Origin: Symbiodinium natans
Lineage: Eukaryota > Sar > Dinophyceae > Suessiales > Symbiodiniaceae
Assembly (NCBI GenBank): GCA_905221605.1
Contig: CAJNDS010002656.1
Coordinates: 186,001 to 250,000 of the forward strand
Direction: 5' to 3'
DNA: 64,000 nt
Within the stretch, counting starts at the first letter, position 1; every line of letters begins with the position of its first letter. The notes under the pieces were generated by a model. That model worked only from the letters and a program-made list of their open reading frames with translations, was not told the origin of the DNA and searched no databases. This document shows positions 42,240-52,320 of the stretch, piece by piece. Made by a program: the position numbers and the translations under genes.

Positions 42240-44718
42240 CTTCGTCTCTCCATGCACACCCTCTGCCATGCCGAGGGATATCGGGGCAGGTCCGCTTTGC
42301 GAGTCGTGGCCTCGGTTTCGCACAAGCAACCCTAAACCCTAAACCCTAAACCCTAAACCCTAAACCCTTTGCTGGCCTCGGATTCGCACAAGTTTTGCCA
42401 CCAGCAGCAGGGCCAGGATCAGCAGCAGGACGGCAAAGGCGACAATTAACCTTATTGCTGCCGTTGAAAGATTCAACATGGCATGGTCTGCTAAGCATAT
42501 CAAGAATATGTAATATAGGATATAGGTCATTATATAATATAGGTCAACAAATAGGTCAAGAAACAGCACAATTTGCGTAGGACATAGGACATATTCACAT
42601 GGTCAAGGGACAGGGGCATGAGTCGAAATAGCAGGGCATACTCTGTCAGACTGCTTGCCATGGGCCGCGCCCTGCTGAGCCACTGGCGCACCATGACATC
42701 AGAGGCCAGCGCACCCATCACGATGAGCGCCGAGGAGAGGGCGACGGGCACCTGCTTAGGGGCCCAAAAAAGGTTTGCCTTTTTTATACATGGTAGGACT
42801 CTGTGTACCCAAAAAGGTTAAAGGTCACCTGCCCAGTAACCCTAAACCCTAAACCCTAAACGCTAAACCCTAATACCCAAAACCCCTTAGCCTTCTTCGG
42901 GAGGTGCTTTGGGGTCTCGCTCTCTGGCCCGATTCGTGCGACCCGGCTGTTGATCCAAACGTCGGCTTCCACCAGTTCTTCGGACGTGATAAAGATCGAA
43001 ATGTCAGCTTTCCGGCGCAGGGCCTGGAGGTCCACCGGGCTTAGGGTTTAGGGTTTAGGGTTTAGGGTTTAGGGTTTAGGGTTTAGGGTTTAGGGTTTAG
43101 GGTTTAGGGCTTAGGGTTTAGGGTTTAGGGTTTAGGGTTTAGGGTTTAGGGCGGCCTGGAGGTCCACCGCTGCCGCAAGCCCGCAGTACTCCTCACCCCG
43201 CACGGCCCACACCAGCTTGATCTCCTGCCACCGGCCGCGGAGATCCTTTAGGTTGTACAAGAGGTCAAGAAATGGAGAGATGCCCACACCTTGGGATGTT
43301 CCACCTTTTCCCAACAAGTCCTTAAAAGGGATTCTAGTACCCTCGAGAATAATCCCTATGAAGAACTGTTAGTTCTTGGGGGAGCATCCCAACCCACACC
43401 TCCTGCCACCAGCAGCAGAGTGCAGGGCTCTGCATTTCGCGGCCTCCGAGGCTTGCCATATGGGCCTTCGATCCCCAGTCGCAGAGTCACGCCGGAACCG
43501 ACCACATCACCAAGTGATCCGGACCAGTCACCCATGCATTTCAGTAGAACATGGGCGCAGTTCCCACAAAGGATGGTGGAGTAGGGGTGCCACTGGAGTC
43601 GGGAGATGCTTTTCTCCTGCAAATAGACCCATCGGGAGCCCGGCATCAGCTGCGACGCTTCCTGCTCCGCAGAATGCCACGACAGCAGAAGCAACGTTGC
43701 GGCATCACTGCGAGACACGACCTGGGGGGGTTTCCGAAAAAAGGGGTACCCTTTTTGGGGGTCCCTCTAACAGGGTTCTATTCTATATGGGGTTCAACAA
43801 AGGGGTACCCCCATTTTGGGAGATACCCACCTCGACTGCTACCTCCACGTGTTGTCTGGTGGCCACTGTCCTGTCTTTTGCGTACAGCACCACGCCTGGA
43901 AACATCAGAATCACCATCTGAAAGTCGTGGAGGCCGCAGAAAAGGACAAACACAAAGGCTCCGACCAGGTGGGCGTAGTAGAACACGTCGTAGAAGCGGC
44001 GCCGAACCTGCTCGCGCGAGAGGGCCCCCAAGATGATCACTGCTGTCGTAGCAACCACACCAAAGCCGTTCACAAGCCCGAGAGTGTTCCAGCAGGAGCG
44101 CGCTGTCGGATCGTCGCATGTTAGGCTCACTGGGAGACATGCCTCCCCGAGCTCGCGCAGGCCACCCTCCCGGAGGTAGAAGACAACAAAAGCGATCGAG
44201 TGAATCAGGCTCATTGCGACAACCCACCAGCCGACCACACGGTGAAAAGCGATCGTCATCGGATAGTCCAGGCCATGCCACTCCGCGAGGACTGAACGCC
44301 TGGAGATCACCAGCAACATCATGCTAAGGTACACCGCGGCCGCCCTCCCTGTTATGATACCGCCGAACTCCAGGGCATCACTCATCGTGGCCACGCAGGC
44401 TTTCAGGATGCCAGCTGCCAACGTGACGAAGCCTAAGCTGTGAGGCAGGATGTCCCATCGGAGGTGTGGGGCGGTCAGCGCTGTATGTGGCACCAGACCC
44501 ATGCACAGCACCAGGCACATAACCAAGCTAAGGCTGGACAGATAGGCTGGCAGGTGCTCCAAGTGTTGACAGGCAAACAAGGCCATTGCGACTTCAGACT
44601 CGTCTACCAGCTTGCACGGAGCAGCCACATACGAGATGACCAGACTCCACCAAATTGCAGCAAGCATGGCCAGCCAGAAAGAACCCCAGCGCCGTTGACA
44701 TCGCTGCAGATCCACCAT
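42240..44718 (-). CDS. Ferric reductase / NADPH oxidase-like flavocytochrome b
   Basis: Transfers electrons from NADPH through FAD and two hemes across a membrane, to ferric iron or oxygen. Exon 1 (44,718-43,831, 296 codons) is polytopic. H159/H173 and H250/H264 each lie 14 apart, the bis-heme pattern, with AFHRVVGWW and FYYAHLVGAF contexts. Intron 43,830-43,722 is GT-AG. Exon 2 (43,721-43,400) has the FAD motif HPYS and GPYG. Intron 43,399-43,290 is a MITE. Exon 3 completes the nucleotide motif AGGVGISPFLDLL and reaches AAAVDLQA; a 132-bp telomeric insert splits it. Then LRRKADISIFITSEELVEAD to about 42,898; a membrane exon 42,751-42,599 (ALIVMGALASDVM); another at about 42,482-42,373 (LIVAFAVLLLILALLLVAKL); and, after a 66-bp telomeric insert, 42,326 to about 42,240. 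Two membrane segments late in the NADPH lobe recall plant FRO reductases. The extreme 3' end is not resolved. Symbol withheld: FRO versus NOX cannot be settled by eye. Confidence 0.85.
42307..42392. repeat. Telomeric insert in the reductase gene with 20-bp direct repeats
   Basis: TGGCCTCGGTTTCGCACAAG at 42,307-42,326 recurs with one change at 42,373-42,392, on either side of CCCTAAA units. Both copies encode KLVR-N/I-RG on the minus strand, so excision of 66 bp restores one frame. Confidence 0.85.
42763..42836. mobile_element. Inverted-repeat element, family C
   Basis: CCCAAAAAAGGTTTGCCTTT ... CCCAAAAAGGTTAAAGGTCA. GCAGGTG is shared by the two flanks on the minus strand. It sits in an intron of the reductase-like gene next to a CCCTAAA tract (42,838-42,872). 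A related copy is at 37,250-37,345. Confidence 0.55.
43021..43169. repeat. Telomeric insert in the reductase gene with 17-bp direct repeats
   Basis: GGCCTGGAGGTCCACCG at 43,021-43,037 and again at 43,153-43,169. Between them are about 15 TTTAGGG units with one TTAGGGC variant. On the minus strand both copies encode VDLQA, and excision of 132 bp gives DLQALRRK. One possible splice is CTCCAG^GCCGCC with CTCCAG^GCCCTG, a GC-AG intron. Confidence 0.9.
43291..43392. mobile_element. MITE family A acting as an intron, 8-bp target duplication
   Basis: A 102-bp element with TTGGGATGTTCCACC and GGGGGAGCATCCCAA termini. CCCACACC lies at both 43,283-43,290 and 43,393-43,400. On the minus strand the intron 43,399-43,290 begins GTGTGGG (from the duplication) and ends CCCAAG, where the final A is the element terminus and the G is the first base of the second duplicate. 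Splicing restores GGA-GGT-GTG-GGC-ATC (GGVGI), the nucleotide-binding loop. Confidence 0.92.
43722..43830. mobile_element. Family D element acting as an intron
   Basis: On the minus strand this is a 109-bp GT-AG intron: GTCGAG^GTGGGTATCTCC ... CCCCCCCAG^GTCGTG. It contains inverted GGGGGTACCCCTTTG / AAAGGGTACCCCTT parts and ends like the elements at 33.6 and 35.1 kb. Splicing joins HVEVAVE to VVSRSDAATL in frame. Confidence 0.8.
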
Positions 44719-44749
44719 CTTCCGAGAACCCTAAACCCTAAACCCTAAC

Positions 44750-45490
44750 CTAAACCCTAAACCCTAAACCCAAGGGGCGCAAGGAGGTTTAGGGCCTTCT
44801 GTAGGCAGCTCCGCTCTTGGTTTTTAAGAGGCAAAGCCAAAAGCAACGACTTCGCCCATCCTTCCCACCCCGCCCCCAGTAGTTGCAAGCAATTCAGCGA
44901 ACAGGGGGAGAACCGAAAGCATAGTCCTACATGCCTGAACCCTCAACCCTCAAAATCTACGCCCTGAGCCCTAAACCCCCAGCCCCGAGCTACAAGATTT
45001 GCGGGCTTTAGGGGCAAAACCGGGCCACAAAGTCTTTGTTGGGGGCTTGCCCTGCCTAGGTATGCTAGTTCTCTTTCTTGGGGTTTAGGGTTTAGCTCTT
45101 TACGCTTTGAAACAGCTTAACAAAGTGAAATTAGCAGGCCTGCCCCTGTTGCACACACAGTGTGATGGATTGGCAAGCTGGGGGGGGGAGGTGTTAAAAC
45201 AAGGGGGTGGCTTAGGTGGGGGCGGGGGGTGGCCGGGGGGGGGGGGGGGGGAGGTTACAGTCAAGGGTTTAGGTTTCGGGTTTAGTCGGTTTCGTGTCTC
45301 TGTGATTGACCCCTGCAACTGACACAGCACCACAATCCTTCAGCAACAACACGTGCTCTTTTCGACCCCCCCGAAACCCTAAAAAGCCAACAATTACCTA
45401 AACCCAAACCCTAAATTTGAAACCCTAAACCCTAAACCCTGCATGATCCTTCACCCCTCACCCCTTAAACCCCAGGGCTCTCGATAAATC
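44750..45490. other. Spacer with CCCTAAA units and a G-rich run
   Basis: No convincing exon. 45,180-45,255 is G-rich (two runs of 8 or more G), whose plus and minus frames are Gly- or Pro-rich artefacts. Telomeric units occur at 44,729-44,772, 45,078-45,092 and about 45,405-45,440. Confidence 0.5.
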
Positions 45491-45499
45491 ACGGTTTTG

Positions 45500-45985
45500 C
45501 GGTGGAGGATTTGCAAGTTCATATAGGGTTTATGCTTTCGGGAAAGTCCGAGGAACCATCCGACCCTAAGATGCTACGAAAATCAGGGATAAACCCTTAA
45601 TATGGGATTAAATAACCTTAAGGACCGCAATAAGGTACCCCTAAATTCGGAAACCCCCTTTTCTCTTCATGGACAAGCCAGGCCAGGACTGTGAGAAAAG
45701 GTCATGGATCAAGCTGTCGGTGAAGGGGTTAGGCCCGGTTTAGGCGTTTTATCAGTTTGGGGTTGGGGTTGAGGCGGTTCGATGATGTTGATGGTCTTAG
45801 TCATGACCATCACGGTGCTGGCGATAAGCCCCAGCTACTCCGTAGACTCAGTTGAGGACGGAGAGGAGTCTCTGTCACTTTCTGTCTCCATTCGCGTCGG
45901 AGTGCCCAAGGGCTCTTTGCCTCGACTTTTTTGGAATCACGAGCCGGCAGAAGTCGCATTTATGAGCTTCATGGCGTGGGTTTAA
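45500..45985 (+). CDS. Candidate exons ending in a membrane/secretory-type segment
   Basis: Weak exon near 45,490-45,527 (NHGFAVEDLQVHIG), then an element-like stretch with GGTACCCCTAAATTCGGAAA (45,540-45,655). Then 45,664-45,723 (FMDKPGQDCEKRSWIKLSVK) and 45,782-45,985 (MMLMVLVMTITVLAISPSYS, then VDSVEDGEESLSLSVSIRVG, ends at TAA). The last segment begins with a hydrophobic stretch like a membrane anchor and is a full ATG-to-stop reading. Unknown family. Confidence 0.4.
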
Positions 45986-46309
45986 TGAAGTTATTCAGGG
46001 TTCAGGTTCGGGGAGGAAAGTTTCGGGAAAAGTGTTGAGGAGTTTCGTTGTTGACTTTTGAATAATTTCAAGTTACAGGGGCTTGAGGGTTTAGGGCTTA
46101 GGTGTAGGGTTTAGGGTTTAGTGTTTAGGGTTTAGGGTTTGGGTTTAGGGTTTAGGGTTTAGGGTTTTAGGGTTTAGGGGTTAGGGCAAACGATTGAGGT
46201 TTTGAGCTTTGGGTTCTGGCTTGAAGTCTTCAGGCAAAGCTTCAACGTTGCATACACTTTGCCCTAGAGCTCCAGCAAAATCAATAATGGGTTGTGGGTC
46301 ATAGCTCTT

Positions 46310-46480
46310 GCTTAGTAACCTACTATTAGGGTAGCTACATTAGTACAGGCCTCAAAAGATCAAAAGAGGGGACCCCTTACATACCCCTTATATACCCCAC
46401 ACAACCCAAGGGCCCAAACTTCAGAACCCTTTGAAGAAGCTAAGGACCATGTGAAGGGCCCCTGTCACTACCCTTAGAAT
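46310..46480. mobile_element. Element-like sequence, family E
   Basis: GGGGACCCCTTACATACCCC, TTATATACCCCACACAACCC, AAGGGCCCAAACTTCAGAAC parallels 7.6 and 33.5 kb. Ends are not defined. Confidence 0.4.
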
Positions 46481-46711
46481 TTGGGTTTCTGGAAACCCAA
46501 GAAGGGTTGACTAGCACGAAGGAAGAAGGTGTACGAATCACATCGCGGACAACCACAGAACCACACTTTCGAACGCGAGCCCCAGTTTTCGGTTTGGGAG
46601 ATCCTAGAGAACCCTAAACCCTGAACCCTAGACCCGAAACCCTGAACCCTAAACCCTGAACCCTAAACCCTAAACCCTAAACCCTAAAGAACGGAAACCC
46701 TCACCCAGCAA

Positions 46712-46788
46712 AACGTCAGCTTCTGACCGTGCTGCTGGCCAAGAAGTGCGGCGAAAAGCAGCAGCCTCGAGGCTCGGGTTTAGGGTTT
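46712..46788 (+). CDS. Candidate exon
   Basis: After CTCACCCAG the plus strand reads KRQLLTVLLAKKCGEKQQPR. Two plus frames are open. This one has the better third-position bias. Confidence 0.3.
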
Positions 46789-47109
46789 AGGGTTTGGGGT
46801 TTGGGGTTTTAGGTTTAGGGTTTAGGGTTTAGGGTTTAGGGTTTTGGGTTTTAGGGTTTAGGGTTTAGGGTTTAGGCTGCTTCCTACGGGCGCCCCAGAC
46901 TGTGCACTATTAGGGTTAAGCCTGAGGTCCGAAACCCAAACCCTAATCGGGTGTGGTCTTCAAGTTTGGGCCCTAAACCTAAACCCTAAACCCTAAACCC
47001 TAAACCCTAAACCCAATGTTTTGGGGTTGGGGCCTCAGCCGTTCGAAGGAGGCTCCATGTATGCTGCAAGATGACGGAGGTTTAGGCTTTAGGGTTTAGG
47101 GTTGAGGGC

Positions 47110-47470
47110 TCAGATTGAATGCACACTGAAATTCTCAAGCACAACCTCCCAATAACCGGTTGCCCGAGAAGTCAGCTTTGCGCACCATGAAGGGCGCAGT
47201 GACGCCCAATGTTTCTGAAGACTGCCTTCGTACGTCTTTGCAACACCAGTCCCCAGCAGACTTTAGGAAACAATCCCTAAACCCTAAACCTTAAACTCTC
47301 TCGGACCGCACCCACTTGAGTCTAATCCCAGCCCGAAACCCGCACCCTTTGGCCCCTTGCATCATACATGAACGCTTCTGCCTCTTCCTCGGCCCAGGAA
47401 TAGCTGGAGCAAGACAGTGCCACAAAGGGGCAGAGATGCGAGCCGTTTCATGCCAAGACCTCAGATAGGG
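47110..47470 (-). CDS. Coding-like minus-strand islands
   Basis: At 47,460-47,335 the reading GSHLCPFVALSCSSYSWAEE, then EAEAFMYDARGQRVRVSGWD, runs to a stop. At 47,272-47,110 all three minus frames are open for 40-50 codons (for example SETLGVTAPFMVRKADFSGN). These may be 3' exons of the membrane protein gene at 48.7-49.6 kb, but no junction is proven. Confidence 0.35.
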
Positions 47471-48660
47471 TGCTCAGTTTTCGGGCAGGCTTTTTGGCCA
47501 GACTATATTTTATAGGGAAATGCTAGCATAATACGAGCTAGTCAACCCCTGTTTAAAGAATATCGTGAAGGCGTCGTTTTTTTTTCACCAATAGGAAATG
47601 CTAGCTCAGTCCAACTAGTGGGGCTCAGAGAGTGTTTCATAGAAAGATCAGGACGTGGTCTCAATAGCTCAACACGGCAGCAGAAAACCTTTCTGTTCTC
47701 GCGCCCATGGCACAGCTGATGTTTCTTAGCACTGAAACCCTCAACGATAGGGAAACCGAATCAATATTATTGATTCCTGAACCCTCAACCCTAAAGATTT
47801 AAAGAACAATTCGGCCAGGTCCGGGTTCGGGTCCGGGTCCGGGTCCGCTGGGTCGGGTCCGGGTCGCGGTCCGGGTCTTAGAAGAAAGTTTGAACAATAT
47901 TTTAAAACCATCACGCGCTCATTGTGTTTGCAAATGGGGGGGGGGGGGGGGCTGCCCCCCCCCCCCCAACCCTTGCGCTTTTTTTAAGCGCGCTTGCTTC
48001 AAAGCATTTTTGAATCTGTTTTACACCCACCAGGCGATCGTTGAGTTCGAAAGTGGTGGGGCTGCGATCATTGTGTTCGCAAATGGGGAGGGGGGGGGGG
48101 CTGCGCCCCCCCCAAACCCCCCGCTTGTTAAGCTGTGCAAGCCTGAATCTTTTTTTAACCCTTAACCCGAAACGCCCATGGCGTGCAAGGCCAAAAGTCC
48201 TAAACCCCACAGCCTCAAGTGCAAGGCCAATACACCTCTACCTTTAAAACCCATACATAATAAATAAAATAGAATACAAATATAAAAATAAAACAATTTC
48301 AATATTTTATAATACAATATCATACAATATAATAAAATAAAATATTATATTATATTGTATTAGATTATAATTATTTGGAATTTTATATCTTTTTACAGGT
48401 CCAATTTCGGGTCCGGGCAAAGGTCCGGGTCCGGGTCCGGGTCCGGGTTCGCAGGTCCGGGTCCGGGTCCGGGTCGCCGGGTCCGGGTCCGAGGGGGGGA
48501 GGGGGGGGGGGGGGGAAAAGGACGTTGAAGCGCGAGAAAAACGATATTATGGCATCGGGCGATGCTGCATGGGGGCTTATAGAGGACAGTTAGAATAAGG
48601 TATAGTGGAATTAGAATCTTCACAGCAACACCCCGACAGGAATAGTATTTATTACAAACG
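47470..48660. repeat. GGTCCG hexamer arrays bracketing a duplicated G/C-run segment and AT-rich DNA
   Basis: (GGTCCG)n-like arrays at about 47,817-47,878 and 48,389-48,494 have the same strand orientation. Between them are two tandem copies of a segment with TTGTGTTYGCAAATGGGG, a G-run, GCTGC, a C-run, and AAGCKYG... (about 47,926-48,020 and 48,067-48,165), then 130 bp of AT-rich sequence (48,245-48,375). 47,470-47,810 holds no clear feature. Confidence 0.7.
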
Positions 48661-48714
48661 AATTGCACTCAGTGTGGTTTATACCCTAAACCCCAAACCC
48701 TAAGCCCTAAACCC

Positions 48715-49637
48715 ACTGCCAGAGCAAGCCAGTCGCAGGCAAGTGCGAGCATGCTCGTGTAAGCGGCCAGGGGCACAGCAAACCATGCTCGATACTGCGC
48801 AACCTTTCTGGGTTGAGTCTCCCACACTCCAATAATGGGACAGCAGACAATCAGGTAGACTGCCACAATCTTCGACATCATCTTCAAGATAAAGCACCTT
48901 TCGTCGCGAGGCCTCTGCCACAGAAGGAGCAGAAGGCCAAGACGTGCCGCAACGGTGGCGCTGTGGATGAGCACGAGGGGGACAGATCCTAGGACAACAT
49001 TGTGGCGCAGGTACACGAAGCAGCAGTATATGGACCACAAGGCAACGCAGGTCAGGGGCACAAGGGCAACGAAAGGAAGAGCAATCTCGGCGTGACCCGC
49101 GCCTCGAATATCCACCCCGCGACGTGCAATCTCCCGAAGCCTTGGCGATGACATCCCCGCAGTTAGAAGCACATGGATGGCATAGTCGACATCGGCGGTT
49201 TTCTGGCCAATCTCAGCGAAAATGCGTTCTGCATCCGCTTGCTTGGAACATGTGGCCTGCACGATGCTGCCCGTGAACCCGCAACTCAGATGTTTGGCTT
49301 CTTGCATTTTGGCAACACCGTTGACGCGGTCCACCTCCAGCAATAAGAAGAAAGTCAAACCAGCGACAAGGAGCAAACGCTGCTCCACAAAGGCAATGAA
49401 AGGAGGCACCACAGCAACACCGTCATCATCAGGGTCGAACTCTACCGTTCGCCAATCCATGAAGATGATGCCAACGGCCGAAGCGCCGATCCTGTTCAAG
49501 AGCTTGCGACAGCCATCGTGGTTGATGTTGGCGCTGATACATGCGGCGGCCACCACGACATACAAGGGAATCGGCTGGAGCTTGATGTGTCGCGAACAAA
49601 AGCCTGAAGTGTCGTGAGAGCGGCTCATCCCACGCAC
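48715..49637 (-). CDS. Polytopic membrane protein, possible C-terminal half of a TIR-like membrane family
   Basis: About 308 codons open from an ATG at 49,628 (MSRSHDTSGFCSRHIKLQPI). Hydrophobic segments: LYVVVAAACISANI, VPPFIAFVEQRLLLVAGLTFF, ALPFVALVPLTCVALWSIYC, PLVLIHSATVAARLGLLLLL and MMSKIVAVYLIVCCPIIGVW, with a final LAAYTSMLALACDWLALAV. A soluble stretch between the second and third holds CSKQADAERIFAEIGQ and DVDYAIHVLLTAG. The order (membrane segments, cytosolic helix with a D..E-rich stretch, then a membrane bundle) resembles the C-terminal half of the 61.3-63.6 kb gene, so the missing N-terminus could be upstream. The exon likely ends CTGGCA^GTGGG just before telomeric units; the apparent end in Gly/Leu/Arg/Val is repeat read-through. 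Confidence 0.6.
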
Positions 49638-50261
49638 GCTTTAACTGGCACATCTTGAATGCTACATCAACACTGATAAACCCTAAACCCTAAACTCTAA
49701 ACCCTAAACCCTAAACCCTCAACCCTAAACCCTAAACCCTCGAACCAAACCCTGCTGATTTAAAGCATCCAGGCGCCAGATATCATGCCCAGGAGTCCTG
49801 AAGGGAAGCCCGCACTCCAAGATGTATCAATACAGGTAATGGAGTTTCGGACAGCATATTTAGGGTTTAGGGTTTAGGGTTTAGGGTTTAGGGTTTAGGG
49901 TTTAGGGTTTAGGGTTTAGGGTTTAGGGTTTAGGATTTAGGGTTACCCACCTTGTGACAAGCCCTATGCACAGGCGAAAACACGTCGATGTTGCTGTTCC
50001 CTGCTCTACCTGTGAAGTTGCTCAATTAGAAAATAAGGATTTGTAGGAGCTTAGAAGTTTCAGGTGTGAGGGTATCCCTAAACCCTAAACCCTAGGCCCC
50101 AAGCCCCAAACGCTACACCCTGACCCCTAGATCATGCCGAAGCAAAGCCCTGCACCCCAAGACTACAAAGCGCAAGCCTGCACTTGTTGGGAGTACCTAG
50201 CGAACCCGGTGACCCTATTGCAGGGTCCACTCATCGGGCTGTGAATACTTCCGCAGGGTAG

Positions 50262-50551
<290 letters not shown>

Positions 50552-50931
50552 GTCGTTGTCTTGTGGTATATTCTACTAATGTTGAAATCTTGGTGGTCTT
50601 GCTCGGCATTGCGACCCCTGTGCTTGCTAGGAGTTTAGTAATGTAGCATGTATTTGTTCTTCTGTATTGCAAATGCCAACCGCTACTTGCGAGAGCAGCG
50701 CAAACCCGACCTAGTTCCTGCTTCTGAGGGCGGCGCGGGAACATGCCAACAAACAAAGAGTGCTGACAGTAGAACATGATGTGCATGGGCCCTCGGGCAC
50801 GGGGGCAAAGGAGAAGCAGGCTGCAAGCAGGCTGGCTTGACTGACCCAATTCTGCTATATATATTCTAAACTCCCACAGCAAAGAACCGTCCAAAAACCC
50901 TAAACCCTAAACCCTAAACCCTAAACACAGG

Positions 50932-51027
50932 TGTGGGGGCTCCCCTGGAAGAACTTCGGTCCGAAGAAGTCCTGACATGCTGCCCCAGAAGATGGCAAGG
51001 AGCAGCTGCTTGTTGTTCGAAGCCTTG
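50932..51027 (-). CDS. Candidate exon with membrane-like segment
   Basis: Reads HKASNNKQLLLAIFWGSMSG, then LLRTEVLPGEPPHLC. LLLAIFWGSMSGLL is hydrophobic. It lies between telomeric tracts. Family unknown. Confidence 0.4.
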
Positions 51028-51084
51028 TGGGTTTAGGGTTTAGGGTTTCGGGTTTCGGGTTTAGGGTTAGGGTTTAGGGTTTAG

Positions 51085-51290
51085 GGTTTCGGGTTTAGGG
51101 GTTTAGGGGTTTAGGGGTTTAGGGGTTTAGGGGTTTAGGGGTTTAGGGGTTTAGGGGTTTAGGGGTTTAGGGGTTTAGGGGTTTAGGGTCTGGGGTTTAG
51201 GGGTTTAGGGGTTTAGGGGTTTAGGGGTTTAGGGGTTTAGGGGTTTAGGGGTTTAGGGGTTTAGGGGTTTAGGGGTTTAGGGTCTGGGCT
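51085..51290. repeat. TTTAGGGG octamer arrays
   Basis: Two blocks of perfect TTTAGGGG separated by TTTAGGGTCTGGGG at about 51,184, adjoining TTTCGGG and TTTAGGG units. Homogeneous block structure as at 9.15 kb. Confidence 0.9.
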
Positions 51291-51354
51291 TGGGGTTTGG
51301 GCTTTAGGGTTTAGGGTTTAGGGTTTAAGGTGTACTTCCCCGAAGTTGCAACTT

Positions 51355-51960
51355 TCAGAAAGAGAATATTACAGCAACTCTTAAATAAGAAGCAATAATC
51401 CCAGAACAAGCACCGAGGCTGCAGCACGAATCCCAACCCATAATGCCTACGGGACTGTGGCGGGAGCCGAACTTTTTGGGCACTATAATTCCTAACGAAA
51501 CAGCAGAAGCTAGAATGTTGGCTAGGTTTCCAAGTTCAGTGTAAGCATCCCGCCTCACTCTCCCGCAGATTTGGACTTTAAACCGCTTGAGGATCCGACA
51601 TCGAAGTCCTTCGCGGGGGTTTCGAAATCCTGGAAGACCACGCTCATCCCCGCAATGCGATGGCACTGTGGCGAGCACAAGACTTTCGCGAAATTTCTAT
51701 ACCCCGTAAACCCAAAACCCTAAACCCTAAACCCTAAACCCTAACCAAACCCTCGAAACTGCCGGATTTCGAGACCCCACGAAGGACTGTTGATGTGGGA
51801 TCTTCGAGCGGTTTAAAATCCAAAATCTGCTGGAGAGTGAGGCTGGAGCACGATTTGCCTATACTGAACTTGGAACCCTAGCCAACGTTTAAACTTAGCT
51901 GTTTCTTAGGAGTTATATCTGTTTCTTAAGATTTAAAGTACCCAAAAGGACAATTTTTTC
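51355..51960. repeat. Imperfect inverted repeat, about 190-bp arms around a telomeric loop
   Basis: Read on the minus strand, 51,640-51,465 (GGATTTCGAAACCCCCGCGA ... GCGGTTTAAAGTCC ... ACTGAACTTGGAAACCTAGC) matches the plus strand of 51,768-51,955 at roughly 80 percent. CCCTAAA units (51,713-51,745) sit in the loop. A 107-codon minus frame over the left arm (51,678-51,355) lacks a counterpart in the right arm, so one arm may retain a gene fragment. Confidence 0.7.
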
Positions 51961-52320
51961 CCAAGTATCCCTAAGCAAAGACTGGCAAAAACACGATTCG
52001 TCAAATCGAGCTCCGCCAAGGTATTGCAACTTACAGCGCATCGACGCTTGCCCACCAAGGGGCTGCTGTTCCCCCTAAACCCTAAACCCTAAACCCGGAA
52101 CCCGAAACCCTAAACCCGAAACCCTAAACACTGATGACGGCTTGGCGAAGCTTACGGCAGGAAACACCACCAACTTTGGAACTTAGCTTTTGCATCGTTT
52201 AGAGTTTAAGGTTCAGGGTTTAGGGTTTAGGGTTTAGGGTTTCGAGTTTAGAGTTTAAGGTTTGGGGTTCAGCGTTTAGGGTTTCAGTGTTTAGGGTTTA
52301 GAGCTTAGGGTAGGCTGAAG

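Noticed and set aside
42125-42325. Minus-strand segment with a strong hydrophobic run (TIIVTLLLLM)
   Set aside because: It is in a different frame from the reductase exon that covers the same bases, and the run derives from TTATTA/TTC repeats.
41375-42335. Pro-rich and Gly-rich proteins on opposite strands
   Set aside because: C-run/G-run DNA keeps all frames open. No conserved residues or codon bias beyond the repeat.
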